NCBI GenBank assembly: GCA_023449275.1
Contig: JAEXJM010000055.1
Location: 1 to 30,767, forward strand
DNA length: 30,767 nucleotides
Reading direction: 5' to 3'
Source of the DNA: Pseudomonadota bacterium
GTDB lineage: Bacteria > Pseudomonadota > Gammaproteobacteria > Burkholderiales > Burkholderiaceae_D
Below the pieces are notes generated by a model, which made no database searches, was not told the DNA's origin, and worked only from the letters and a program-made list of their open reading frames with translations. The position numbers were made by a program, and so were the translations under genes. Within the stretch, counting starts at the first letter, position 1. The number at the start of each line of letters is the position of its first letter. Below are positions 1 to 7,304 of this stretch, piece after piece.

Positions 1-28
1 CCCCCCACCCCACCACCACCACACACAA
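1..28 (+). repeat. C/A-only low-complexity tract at window edge
   Basis: The first 28 bases contain only C and A: a run of six C, then ACC-type triplets, then CA dinucleotides. The tract lies in the open frame upstream of the autotransporter signal peptide. It could be a slippage-prone phase-variation tract or an assembly-edge artefact; the window cannot separate these. Confidence 0.5.
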
Positions 29-3000
29 TCGGCCGTATAGACAGACTCTTTCGCACAAAAAGTATTTCTTTTTTACGCCACTAGCTCTTGCATGTGGGCT
101 CATTTTTGCTTCCTTCGCTCACGCAGAAAATACTGACATAAAAAACGATGCAGACGGATGGCACCAACTCAGTACCGAAACGTCGTATAAAGCAACTATA
201 GATTCGAACAACTTCACAAATGACGAAGTTGTGGTGGATGGCACGTTGCAAAATGCAGGAAAATTCGGCATCGTCGAGCTCTACTATCACGGTATTGAAG
301 GTTCTGTTAATACTTCTGGAAACCAACTCACCATCAATTCTCAAAACGGAACTCCTGTCGTTATTAACATGGATGGGAATCCGACAGCTGGCGTTTATGT
401 TGCAAGACGCAATCACAATTCATATGACGGCAATGACATTCCTAATCCAGTTCTCAAATTCAATAGCGATTTGAATATTTCGGGTGATTTAGAGCACCAA
501 TACATAACGAAGTCTGGGCAAGCACTCTCCGGCATTACAATTGCAAACGGTAGTTTAGACGTCAATGGAGATTTGACGATTAACCTAACCAATATGTCCT
601 CCTCCGCAGAGGTTGATTTTTCTAATGTTACTCCAACGATTATTGATGGAAGTAATCGACCTGATTGGGATATCTTTTACGGTTGGTCTTCCTTAGATCA
701 AGCCAAAGACAATCCTACTGAGCTACCGCATGATATTAATTTACTTCAAGCTGGAATTGCTACGGGATTCTCTCAACTAAACATCAGCGGTGGTGCCAAA
801 ATCAACGTTTCTGGTAGTAATGGATTATTATCAGGCTGGTATTGGGCACCAAATTTCAGAACCCAATATGCAGGAACTGGTTTCGATCAAATCGATGCGA
901 GAGATCCAACAACAATAACTGGCGACCTTGATATCGCTGTCTCGCAGTATGGCGATGGTTATGGTGTTTTCGGTATCTTATGGGAGAGCGAACTACCTAA
1001 GACGGGCTGGCCAGTTCCTCCGATTGCCCAAGCTGAAATAAATGGGAAAATTTCCATAGACGTAACGGCTTCGGAATTTTCTGTTTTAGAAGAACCAGAA
1101 AATTCAAACAGGCTGACCTCTTACAGGGACAAAGTTGCCGGTCTTTATATGAACCAGGACTTTCACGTTACGGCAAAGGATGGAATCCAATCTAATGTAA
1201 AAGTGCTTGGGCAAAGCGATGTCGGAAACGTGTACGGCATTTTTCTATGGAACCAGTCCACAATCAAAACACCTGAAGTTATTACAGACATTACCATTGA
1301 TGATAGTGCAACTGTTAAAACAGCAACTGGTCTTTCAATCAGAGAAATAGATACCCCCCTAGCTTTTGATAACGTAAAAGTTAACATAAACGGTAAAGCA
1401 GGAATGAAATACGGCATCAACCTTTACAATTCCAGCGTAACTATCAATAAAAATCTTTCTATTGATGCTGGTCAGTACTCAAAAGGCTTGCCACGCCCCA
1501 TTTCCCTCTATGTGTACGACATGAGCCAAAATACAGATTTCATTGTCAACCAACAAAATCAGGGGCAAGTTTCTATGATTGGCGACATCGACGCTCTTTC
1601 GCATGGCAACATTAATGTCGTCAATATCACTTTCGGATCAAATGGAGCTTTTACGGGAGCCGCTAATATTGATATAGGGAAAGATGGGGGTTCCTATTGG
1701 ACTGATGAAGAATTCAAGCAATTTTATAAGCGTTATGGTTTTTCTAAAATTCCTGATCTTACGCTTGACTTTAGTTCCAACGGTTCATGGCAAGTTAACG
1801 GAAATTCCACCGTCACTAAACTAGTTCTCGGCAATGGTTCGACAGTCGATCTTGGTCTTTATGATTACACAGAGAATACGGCCGCTGACGATCTCGGCTT
1901 TGGAAGCAGCACGCTTGCCATACGTAAATTTGAAAGCTCACGCAATGCGCCCGGTGTTTTCCAATTTCACGTCAACGATACCCAGACATTTTCACAGCAG
2001 TCGGGATTGGTCAGTTTGGTGTATGAGGTTGATCCGAAAAAGAACTACGCTGAAGTTCGATTAACTGATGACGGTTCAGGCTTCTCTGCTGAGAAGACTA
2101 ATTACCTTATTCAAGACTCCTCGGTCGGTCGTAATGCGGAATTTGCTCTAGTCGATCAACCTGGCATCGGCCGAAAAGCTCAGCTCGGCGTCTATTTGTA
2201 CGAACTGAAGTCTTTTGTTGATGAAACGGGAGAGCTTGCCGACAAATACACCGGTTCCGTCGGTGACCGCTATTGGTATGCAGAAAAAACTGACAAGGTT
2301 GCTCCATCCATTGAAGATACGGTTTCAATGGCAAGCTACAGCACGCAGATCACACATTATTTGAGCCGTTTATCCGACCTTCGTCAACGCCTCGGCGATG
2401 TCCGTTATTTCGGTAGCAATGGGCTTTGGGCTACAGTAAAAACTAGCAATGAACACCTGACAGGGCTCGCAACATCGTCCTTCGAAATCGACACGAACGG
2501 CATCAACGTCGGCTGGGATGGAACGGATGAAAACGGCTGGACCTACGGTCTTTACGGCCGCTACTTCTCCTCCGATCAGAAGGCAAAACAACACTACCAT
2601 TACACAAGTGGCGAATCCGAGAGCTGGGGACTTAGTCTTTATCTCTCGCGCTCATTCGAAAACAATGCCTACATTGACCTAATTGCCTCATACGATCACT
2701 ACGATCAGGAACTGAAGGGACAACTTTCTGATGGCGCGACACGCTTTAAGGCAGATTACGATACCCATGGTTATGGGTTCTCTGCGGAAGCTGGTTATCA
2801 ACATGAGCTAAGCAATGACGGTCTCCTTCTTCTTGAGCCGAGTGTACAACTCTCTTATTACCGAGTTGAAGGACAAGACTTCCAGCTCACAAAGGGAATC
2901 AATGTGAGTGAAAGTTCCGTCGACAGCCTAACCGGTCGTGCGGGAGTCAATCTTGTACGCAAGGTCATGCGTGACGGAGAGAAGGTTGGCGAATTCTATG

Positions 3001-3221
3001 CCAAGGCAGGTATCAACTATGAATTCATGGGCGAACAGTGCATCACTGCCAATGAAGCTAAATTTGAAGGTGATCTTCTCGGTCTGCGCATTTACTACGG
3101 CTTAGGCATGACCATGAAGATTCGTCCCGATCTCTACGGCTGGTTCCAAATAGCCCGTGAAGACGGCGACAACTACACAAAGAAGTATGAGGGAACGGCT
3201 GGCATTCGTTGGATCTTCTGA
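3..3221 (+). CDS. Autotransporter (type Va secretion), 5' end outside window
   Basis: The frame is open from the first bases to a TGA at 3219-3221, giving 1072 residues, and has no usable start codon before a GTG at 231. That GTG cannot be the true start: bases 39-125 encode a Sec signal peptide, with a basic stretch (SHKK), a hydrophobic run (FFFTPLALACGLIFASF) and an AHA cleavage site just before ENTD. The passenger, to about base 2290, is rich in Asn, Gly, Ser and Thr with short alternating beta-strand patterns, as in beta-helix passengers. From about 2385 to the end lies a 12-stranded-type autotransporter barrel with alternating aromatic strands and the typical terminal Phe (RWIF). Known of the family: the barrel inserts in the outer membrane and exports the passenger, often an adhesin. 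The substrate or receptor cannot be told. It stands alone, with an inverted-repeat terminator downstream. The real start lies upstream of this window. Confidence 0.9.
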   Translation, partial: PHPTTTTHNRPYRQTLSHKKYFFFTPLALACGLIFASFAHAENTDIKNDADGWHQLSTETSYKATIDSNNFTNDEVVVDGTLQNAGKFGIVELYYHGIEGSVNTSGNQLTINSQNGTPVVINMDGNPTAGVYVARRNHNSYDGNDIPNPVLKFNSDLNISGDLEHQYITKSGQALSGITIANGSLDVNGDLTINLTNMSSSAEVDFSNVTPTIIDGSNRPDWDIFYGWSSLDQAKDNPTELPHDINLLQAGIATGFSQLNISGGAKINVSGSNGLLSGWYWAPNFRTQYAGTGFDQIDARDPTTITGDLDIAVSQYGDGYGVFGILWESELPKTGWPVPPIAQAEINGKISIDVTASEFSVLEEPENSNRLTSYRDKVAGLYMNQDFHVTAKDGIQSNVKVLGQSDVGNVYGIFLWNQSTIKTPEVITDITIDDSATVKTATGLSIREIDTPLAFDNVKVNINGKAGMKYGINLYNSSVTINKNLSIDAGQYSKGLPRPISLYVYDMSQNTDFIVNQQNQGQVSMIGDIDALSHGNINVVNITFGSNGAFTGAANIDIGKDGGSYWTDEEFKQFYKRYGFSKIPDLTLDFSSNGSWQVNGNSTVTKLVLGNGSTVDLGLYDYTENTAADDLGFGSSTLAIRKFESSRNAPGVFQFHVNDTQTFSQQSGLVSLVYEVDPKKNYAEVRLTDDGSGFSAEKTNYLIQDSSVGRNAEFALVDQPGIGRKAQLGVYLYELKSFVDETGELADKYTGSVGDRYWYAEKTDKVAPSIEDTVSMASYSTQITHYLSRLSDLRQRLGDVRYFGSNGLWATVKTSNEHLTGLATSSFEIDTNGINVGWDGTDENGWTYGLYGRYFSSDQKAKQHYHYTSGESESWGLSLYLSRSFENNAYIDLIASYDHYDQELKGQLSDGATRFKADYDTHGYGFSAEAGYQHELSNDGLLLLEPSVQLSYYRVEGQDFQLTKGINVSESSVDSLTGRAGVNLVRKVMRDGEKVGEFYAKAGINYEFMGEQCITANEAKFEGDLLGLRIYYGLGMTMKIRPDLYGWFQIAREDGDNYTKKYEGTAGIRWIF

Positions 3222-3345
3222 TCCTTTAATGCTAGACGAATCCGATCTCAACCAACTGCTGTGAATCAGGAGTTTTGGAACGTATCAGGCGGGAAGTGTG
3301 TGATATTTCTCGCACCATCCTCCAAAACGTTTGTACCGATTTGAG

Positions 3346-3391
3346 AGGAGTCGCTTGCGCGACGTTTTACAGCGACTCCTGCGTTTTAATT
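3346..3391 (+). terminator. Probable terminator of the autotransporter gene
   Basis: A perfect 10-bp inverted repeat (AGGAGTCGCT at 3346-3355, AGCGACTCCT at 3371-3380) is followed by GCGTTTTAATTT. It starts 125 bases after the stop codon. A shorter hairpin, GTCGC (3350-3354) with GCGAC (3359-3363) followed by GTTTTA, uses the same left arm and would compete with it. The U tract is short, so termination may be partial. Confidence 0.55.
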
Positions 3392-3466
3392 TCCATATCC
3401 TTTAACTCGAATAAATCTAGGCTAACACAATTTAAAGATTTTCAAGACATTGTCTGTCAACGCGTA

Positions 3467-3853
3467 TTACTCAAAATACAGATCCTCATTCCAAACCTCA
3501 ACATCCAATAGTCGACGTTGACTTTCGAGTTGTTTTCTTACTTTCTTTGGTGCGGTTACGATCAACAGCGAACAGGGAAACAATTTTTTCAGGGCTCTCA
3601 AAATCGGTTGTAAGCAGTCCTCATGGTCTACCTCCACTTTAATGAAGTTAGAGAACTGCTTACCCAATGACTATCCACCATTATTCACATAGAGAATGAT
3701 GTTCCGTTTTTCGGCCGGAAAACGGCGGGTAAAACTTGGGGTAGATTTATCGTTGACAATCAACTGAAAGTCTTGATCACGCTTCAAATCGTAGATCCAA
3801 GCATGTACAAAGTCTTGGTTAGTTGAAATCGGTAACAAATAGGAATTTGGCAT
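3467..3853 (-). pseudogene. Unrecognised ORF interrupted by an in-frame amber codon
   Basis: One reading frame on the minus strand runs from ATG at 3853 to a stop at 3467, about 128 codons, but is cut by TAG at 3673-3671. The first part encodes 60 residues ending VNNGG. The second resumes in the same frame, two codons later, at a TTG (GKQFSNFIK...) and ends DLYFE. The two halves together look like a single small alpha/beta protein with a hydrophobic strand (CSLLIVTAPKKV). I do not recognise the family. No strong ribosome binding site precedes the ATG. It lies downstream of the broken DUF3631 gene on the same strand, so it was probably cargo of the same element. A functional pair of short cistrons, or amber read-through, is possible but less likely given the decay around it. 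Confidence 0.5.
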
Positions 3854-3871
3854 TTTCTACACTATCGGGAA

Positions 3872-3907
3872 AAAAATAACACATCTAACGGATCTAACAC
3901 ATCTCCA
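3872..3907. repeat. Iteron-like 9-bp tandem repeats
   Basis: Units of about 9 bp of the form NNATCTAAC follow one another: ACATCTAAC, GGATCTAAC, then the partial ACATCTCCA. TAACACATCT occurs exactly twice, at 3877-3886 and 3895-3904, 18 bp apart. They sit upstream of the amber-interrupted ORF and beside an AT-rich palindrome. An iteron or operator role is inference only. Confidence 0.4.
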
Positions 3908-3918
3908 AGGATCCCTTG

Positions 3919-3982
3919 TCTATATATAACTACATACCAATAAACAATATATACTTATATATATTATTTATTGTTTATTAAG
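3919..3982. other. AT-rich tract with 11-bp palindromic arms
   Basis: Almost every base here is A or T. A perfect 11-bp inverted repeat, AATAAACAATA at 3939-3949 and TATTGTTTATT at 3969-3979, encloses a tract of alternating A and T. Outer bases ACTAC and GTAGT extend the symmetry imperfectly. This could be a melting region of a replication origin, a terminator or simply AT-rich decay. The rest of the gene-free stretch 3854-4203 shows nothing else that I recognise. Confidence 0.4.
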
Positions 3983-4203
3983 TAGTATCTACCCTAAAGA
4001 CCCGTTAGTACTGGGGATCAACAACAATTCTTTATCCGATTGTTCGCCAAGACAGAGACTTGATATTGATACGATGTGCGCCTGTCTCCTACGGACACTG
4101 TATTAAATTTAATTCCTGAACGTCAAAGATTTTGTTGATACTTTGATGAGCCAGTAAATCTCACATAAGCTTTCTGGTCCTTTTTCGGTACGCTAAATGC
4201 CGA

Positions 4204-5481
4204 CTATTGCAGACAGTTACTTAGATACGTCCCTTTCAAGTGGGCAACTAAGTATCCACGAATGTTATTTTCCTGTGATATTTGTCTGGGTTTCACATTG
4301 AAATCACTCAAAACACAAGCCAATTTTTTAGGACTCAATTCCTCCCAATCAGGTATCGAATTGAGTCGTTTAATCAGCATCGCAGTAGTTTCCATTCTTG
4401 ATCGTGATTTCGTATACAACGATAAATGTCGTGCAATAATGCTCACTCTGGTGACCTGTCAGAACGTGGCAAACACAGCTTACAAGCTTTTTTACCAACT
4501 TTTTGTGCTTTTTCATTCGCCATGCACTCAAGCATTGCCCATAGAGGTTCATAACCATCAATCTGTCGATCAGTAAAAATTTTGGGAAATTTTATTGTTC
4601 CATTCTCTATACGAGCACCCACCTGATCAGCGTATCTAAGACCGAGTGTATAGATACGGCTTTTGATCGATAAGAACTCTTTTTCAAATTGTTGAATCTT
4701 AATTCGTTGACCCCTTGTTCGAGGTTTTCGCTGAAGTTCGATCACAATGCTACGGCTAGTCACTGTCTCTTGAAGGTGATCAGCACGGATTCCTACAATT
4801 GCCTTAGATCCAAAACAATTATAAGTTTTGACATCATCGGTGAAACCGCCTTTGGCATTCCCTGCAGCACGGATAGCCACACCGCTACGGCTATTACCAT
4901 CGTTCAGAATAGAGATAGACCCTTCTCGATTCCTTATATATTGATCCGTTTCATCCAATAAGAGTGTGGGGGATCCTTGTGCCATGATGCGAATAACCGC
5001 ACCGGCTGTTGTATCTCCGGTTTTAACGGGAACGCGCACAGTATGCGCAAGAAACTCGAGCAGTCTCGATTTCCCATACTCTTTTGTTTTCGACGTAATC
5101 AAAATGTAGGGAACAAAATCTGATACGTCTACAAACCACGTAGCAAAAATCCATAGCGATGTAACGATCGCCTGCTCTTTTCTCATCCATACAAATTTTG
5201 GAGGAGTTCAACACAATCTCGCAGGGTATCGGTAAACAACAGTTTCCCCTTGTACTCTGGTGGAGGATCAAACATCAACAAATTAGATTTCACCCTAAAT
5301 TTCTCTGTCGGTTTATGATGAGTAGGTTGTGTTGCAATGTCTTGAATTAAGCCTTTTCTGGGCATGATAATTTTCCTAGAATTCGGTAGTAGTCATTGAA
5401 GTCTGTCAGCTGTTCTTCCTCGGACTGGAGCATTTCGATCCGTGATAAGTCGTCGGTATTCTGCGGCTTTATTGCAAGCAT
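4204..5481 (-). pseudogene. Broken Toprim/DUF3631 primase-helicase gene, spread over four ORFs
   Basis: Four minus-strand ORFs encode consecutive parts of one protein. 5481-5347 (44 codons) ends with a TDFND motif, as in the tail of Toprim-type primases. 5365-5183 gives the DPPPEY linker and the start of DUF3631. 5186-4443 gives the P-loop core: a Walker A-like YGKSRLLE, Walker B TLLLDE, and the SRSIVIEL region. 4446-4204 gives the DUF3631 C-terminus (ELSPKKLACVLSDFNVKPRQI). Each step to the next ORF is a -1 shift; the last two junctions overlap by 4 nt (ATGA, GTGA). Known of the family: DUF3631 ATPases occur in plasmid, phage and island replication proteins. The second junction lies at a CCAAAATTTG run, and one extra A would restore a continuous LLQKFVW. 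I judge it a pseudogene; neighbouring housekeeping genes are intact, which argues against general sequencing error. Confidence 0.75.
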
Positions 5482-5677
5482 CAGCAAGCCCTACTATGGG
5501 GTAGTGCCCTATGGAGATTTCACGTCGGCGACCGTTGCACGAATAACGAAGAATGAACGTCTTTTGTTGCGATTGGATGCGTACACATAATCCTGCAACA
5601 CCTTCGACAGCAAATATACCGTCGGCCTTTAAAGAACGAACCTGAAGATCGGAGAGTTGTTTGGCGACTCTTGGTAT
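5393..5677 (-). pseudogene. Integrase N-terminal fragment (DUF4102 arm-binding domain), start codon lost
   Basis: Minus-strand codons from 5677 read IPRVAKQLSDLQVRSLKADG, then GLCVRIQ, KTFILRYSCNGRRREISIGHYP and LADACNKAAEYRRLI. This is the classic N-terminal arm-binding domain of P4-type tyrosine integrases, whose members usually begin MPR or MAR. Here the expected ATG is ATA (5677-5675), and no ATG lies upstream before a stop. Similarity fades after about residue 80 and the frame stops at 5393. No catalytic Arg-His-Arg-Tyr domain follows. Instead the primase tail starts in another frame within the last 90 bases, so an internal deletion probably fused the two genes. It starts 169 bp from the 3' end of tRNA-Ser, the usual place for such integrases. 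Confidence 0.75.
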
Positions 5678-5803
5678 AGCAATTACCCACCAAAGAATAA
5701 TGAGGTAATTTTATCACCTACCAAAAAACACATAAAGATGCGACTCGTTGGGATCGGATGAGACTGTATGAAACAGATCTCCCTTGATTTTGTTGGCCAA
5801 AAT

Positions 5804-5837
5804 AAAAAAATCCGATACTGCATGAGACAGTATCGGA
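5804..5837 (-). terminator. Terminator of tRNA-Ser
   Basis: A perfect 10-bp stem (TCCGATACTG at 5811-5820, CAGTATCGGA at 5828-5837) with a 7-nt loop is followed on the minus strand by seven T residues. It begins 9 bp after the tRNA CCA end. This is a strong rho-independent terminator. Confidence 0.85.
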
Positions 5838-5845
5838 CTTGAATT

Positions 5846-5939
5846 TGGCGGAGATGAAGGGATTCGAACCCTTGATACGAGTTTTGGCCCGTATGCTCCC
5901 TTAGCAGGGGAGTGCCTTCGACCTCTCGGCCACATCTCC
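5846..5939 (-). tRNA. serX: tRNA-Ser, anticodon GCU
   Basis: The minus strand folds as a serine tRNA: acceptor GGAGATG pairs with CATCTCC, anticodon stem CTCCC pairs with GGGAG around CTGCTAA (anticodon GCT, reading AGC and AGU), there is a long variable arm (CATACGGGCC to CTCGTATC) typical of class II tRNAs, and a T arm AAGGG-TTCGAAT-CCCTT. Discriminator G and CCA are encoded. It has its own promoter and terminator. The symbol is a guess; no other serine tRNA is in view. Confidence 0.95.
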
Positions 5940-5976
5940 ATGCTGTGATTGCTTCCAAATTACAGCAGAGTGCATG

Positions 5977-6005
5977 ATGATATCTTTTCATTTGCTTTCG
6001 GTCAA
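5977..6005 (-). promoter_or_regulatory. Sigma-70 promoter of tRNA-Ser
   Basis: On the minus strand TTGACC (6005-6000) is followed after 17 bp by TATCAT (5982-5977), about 38 bp before the tRNA. The short leader contains GCTGT and ACAGC arms that could fold. The spacing and hexamers are close to consensus. Confidence 0.7.
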
Positions 6006-6091
6006 TGGACGATGGGCACTTTTAAAGATTTCGAACCTTTTTTGTTTTACCATTGTTGTCTTTGAACTGTTTGGGCTGACAAAAGAGATGG

Positions 6092-6448
6092 TTATGCCAT
6101 TTCTGCCGATTCAGCCGTTTTCATTTCTTTCCCGTTTTTCGGTTTGAATTGTTTGTCGCTGATCCGGAATTTGGTACGGCGATCGCCCATCATGTCCCGC
6201 AGTTCCTTGATGGAGAGATCGCTGATTTCCTGCATGCGTATCAGCAGAGAGGCACCGACAGGCAAACGGCCGTGACGGATTTTACTGATAACGGGAGGTG
6301 CAACCTCGAGTGCCCGCGACAGTGCAGCATCGTTTTTCAGATTGAGTATTTTTATCATGCCTGTCAACAGATTGTTGGGATCGTAGCGATCCGGTTTGCT
6401 GGTATGTTTCTCGTATCGTTTTTTATAACTTTCATGCTCGTTTTTCAT
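6092..6448 (-). CDS. Small HTH-like DNA-binding protein, conserved in betaproteobacteria
   Basis: A 118-residue protein. Start chosen at ATG 6448 because AAGGAG lies 9 nt upstream; the frame extends 20 codons further without support. The middle (NLKNDAALSRALEVAPPVISKIRHGRLP, about residues 33-60) has the spacing of a helix-turn-helix of the Cro/phage-repressor kind, and the segment LLIRMQEISDLSIKELRDMMGDRR is a pattern I associate with conserved unnamed proteins of Burkholderiales. The C-terminus is basic (KFRISDKQFKPKNGKE). No ligand or dimer domain is visible. A small regulator is likely by inference; targets unknown. It is upstream of tRNA-Ser, but that has its own promoter. Confidence 0.75.
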   Translation of the reverse strand: MKNEHESYKKRYEKHTSKPDRYDPNNLLTGMIKILNLKNDAALSRALEVAPPVISKIRHGRLPVGASLLIRMQEISDLSIKELRDMMGDRRTKFRISDKQFKPKNGKEMKTAESAEMA

Positions 6449-6722
6449 CGATCTTCTCCTTCTGTGTCTGAAAATAAAGTTAATTTTCGACAATTTAAAA
6501 GATGTCATTTTGATAATGATCAGATAAAGTAGTGTTTACTTCGTCCGCTTTGAAACAAGCCATAAAATCGGGTTGTGATTATGTCAGGGGGAAGAATTTT
6601 TACAGGGTATGGAAAACGCGATGAATTTCGCGCATCGATTCCGGTCAGTGTTTCAGAATCTGGTTTTCATGCCGTCATTCGTGTTGTTTATCTTAATGGA
6701 ATACATTTATAGATAATATTCG

Positions 6723-6825
6723 GTCATTAAAGACTATTGTTTCAAAAAAGCCGGATATTGAATGTTTGAAATGGTTTAAGCCGGCACGAATAAGGCTAGA
6801 TGGGTGTGTTCGGACCTTTAATGAC
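6723..6825. repeat. 103-bp element bracketed by 10-bp inverted repeats
   Basis: GTCATTAAAG (6723-6732) and CTTTAATGAC (6816-6825) are perfect inverted copies. Inside, AAGCCGG occurs twice and TTTCAAA faces TTTGAAA. No ORF fits. It could be a miniature inverted-repeat element or a folded RNA; no clear target duplication flanks it. Confidence 0.35.
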
Positions 6826-6986
6826 TAATGCCATTCTTTTTTGTATCAGGCATTCCGAAAGTTATCTTATAATCCAGTGACTTTCTTTCGTTAAAGCTAT
6901 GCCTTGTTTTTAAGCTGTGTTAGCCTTGAAAAAATAAAGGACATATTATCGATTGTGCAAAAAAGATTGAGGTGGAAGACGAACGG

Positions 6987-7107
6987 TATAATTTCTTAGG
7001 TAAACATGCTGCAATGGCATAAGATTACCTGTTATGAAAAAGCGTAACCTGACCCGACATGATCAGGCCAAGTTACGTTCGACTTGCTTGTCCCCTTGAA
7101 GTCGAAA
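6987..7107 (+). other. -10 box followed by three consecutive hairpins, candidate structured leader or RNA
   Basis: A perfect TATAAT (6987-6992) without a good -35 box would start a transcript near 6999. From there follow three inverted repeats: AGGTAA/TTACCT (6999-7004, 7025-7030, with ATGC/GCAT inside), CGTAAC-CTGA/TCAG-GTTACG (7044-7053, 7064-7078), and TTCGACTT/AAGTCGAA (7079-7086, 7100-7107). It lies about 300 bp before the Mu-type HTH gene. Within 6449-7304 I see no convincing gene. Confidence 0.4.
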
Positions 7108-7154
7108 ACCGGCACATCATATATGTCAGGAAACAATGGAACCAAACATATTTT

Positions 7155-7273
7155 AAGTGTATCGAAGTGTATTGTAAAGAGGGACTTTGGATAATTTGAT
7201 TTTCCAAAATAATCAGGATGTTTCAAGTCTATACAAGTTTTTATGTGTTGTGAAGTGTTTTGTGAGTGTATTG
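7155..7273 (+). promoter_or_regulatory. Helically phased AAGTGT-box array upstream of the Mu-type HTH gene
   Basis: Boxes of the form AAGTNT occur at 7155, 7165, 7225, 7235, 7253, with weaker copies at 7243 (ATGTGT) and 7264 (GAGTGT). Most spacings are near 10 bp, and 7165 to 7225 is 60 bp, so the boxes face the same side of the helix. They end about 30 bp before the start codon of a Mu-type DNA-binding protein. An autoregulatory operator array is the natural inference. Confidence 0.5.
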
Positions 7274-7304
7274 ACCGTTTTGTTCATTAGAGGCAACTAT
7301 TTCT

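Larger units (their letters stand above)
3467..5845 (-). mobile_element. Remnant of an integrative element next to tRNA-Ser(GCU)
   Basis: The integrase fragment, the primase-helicase fragments and the amber-interrupted ORF are all on one strand, in the order expected behind a tRNA attachment site, and the region is visibly richer in A and T than the core genes. Every gene in it is broken. I found no copy of the tRNA 3' end (the expected distal attachment site) between the window start and 5845, so the far border is undefined; 3467 is only the end of the last ORF. The intact terminator right behind the tRNA is an awkward point, as integration into the 3' end would normally displace it. Confidence 0.6.

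Noticed and set aside
231..3221. GTG 231 as start of the autotransporter
   Set aside because: It would remove a perfect signal peptide encoded in the same open frame just upstream.
5520..5717. 65-codon minus-strand ORF beginning MIKLPHYSL
   Set aside because: It overlaps the integrase fragment in another frame; the integrase frame has clear DUF4102 similarity and this one has none.
7032..7226. 64-codon minus-strand ORF in the gene-free stretch
   Set aside because: It runs across the hairpins and the AAGTGT boxes, has no recognisable domain and no ribosome binding site.
7155..7273. CRISPR array from the repeated AAGTGT boxes
   Set aside because: The units are 6 bp with 10-bp spacing and no spacers; no cas gene is present.
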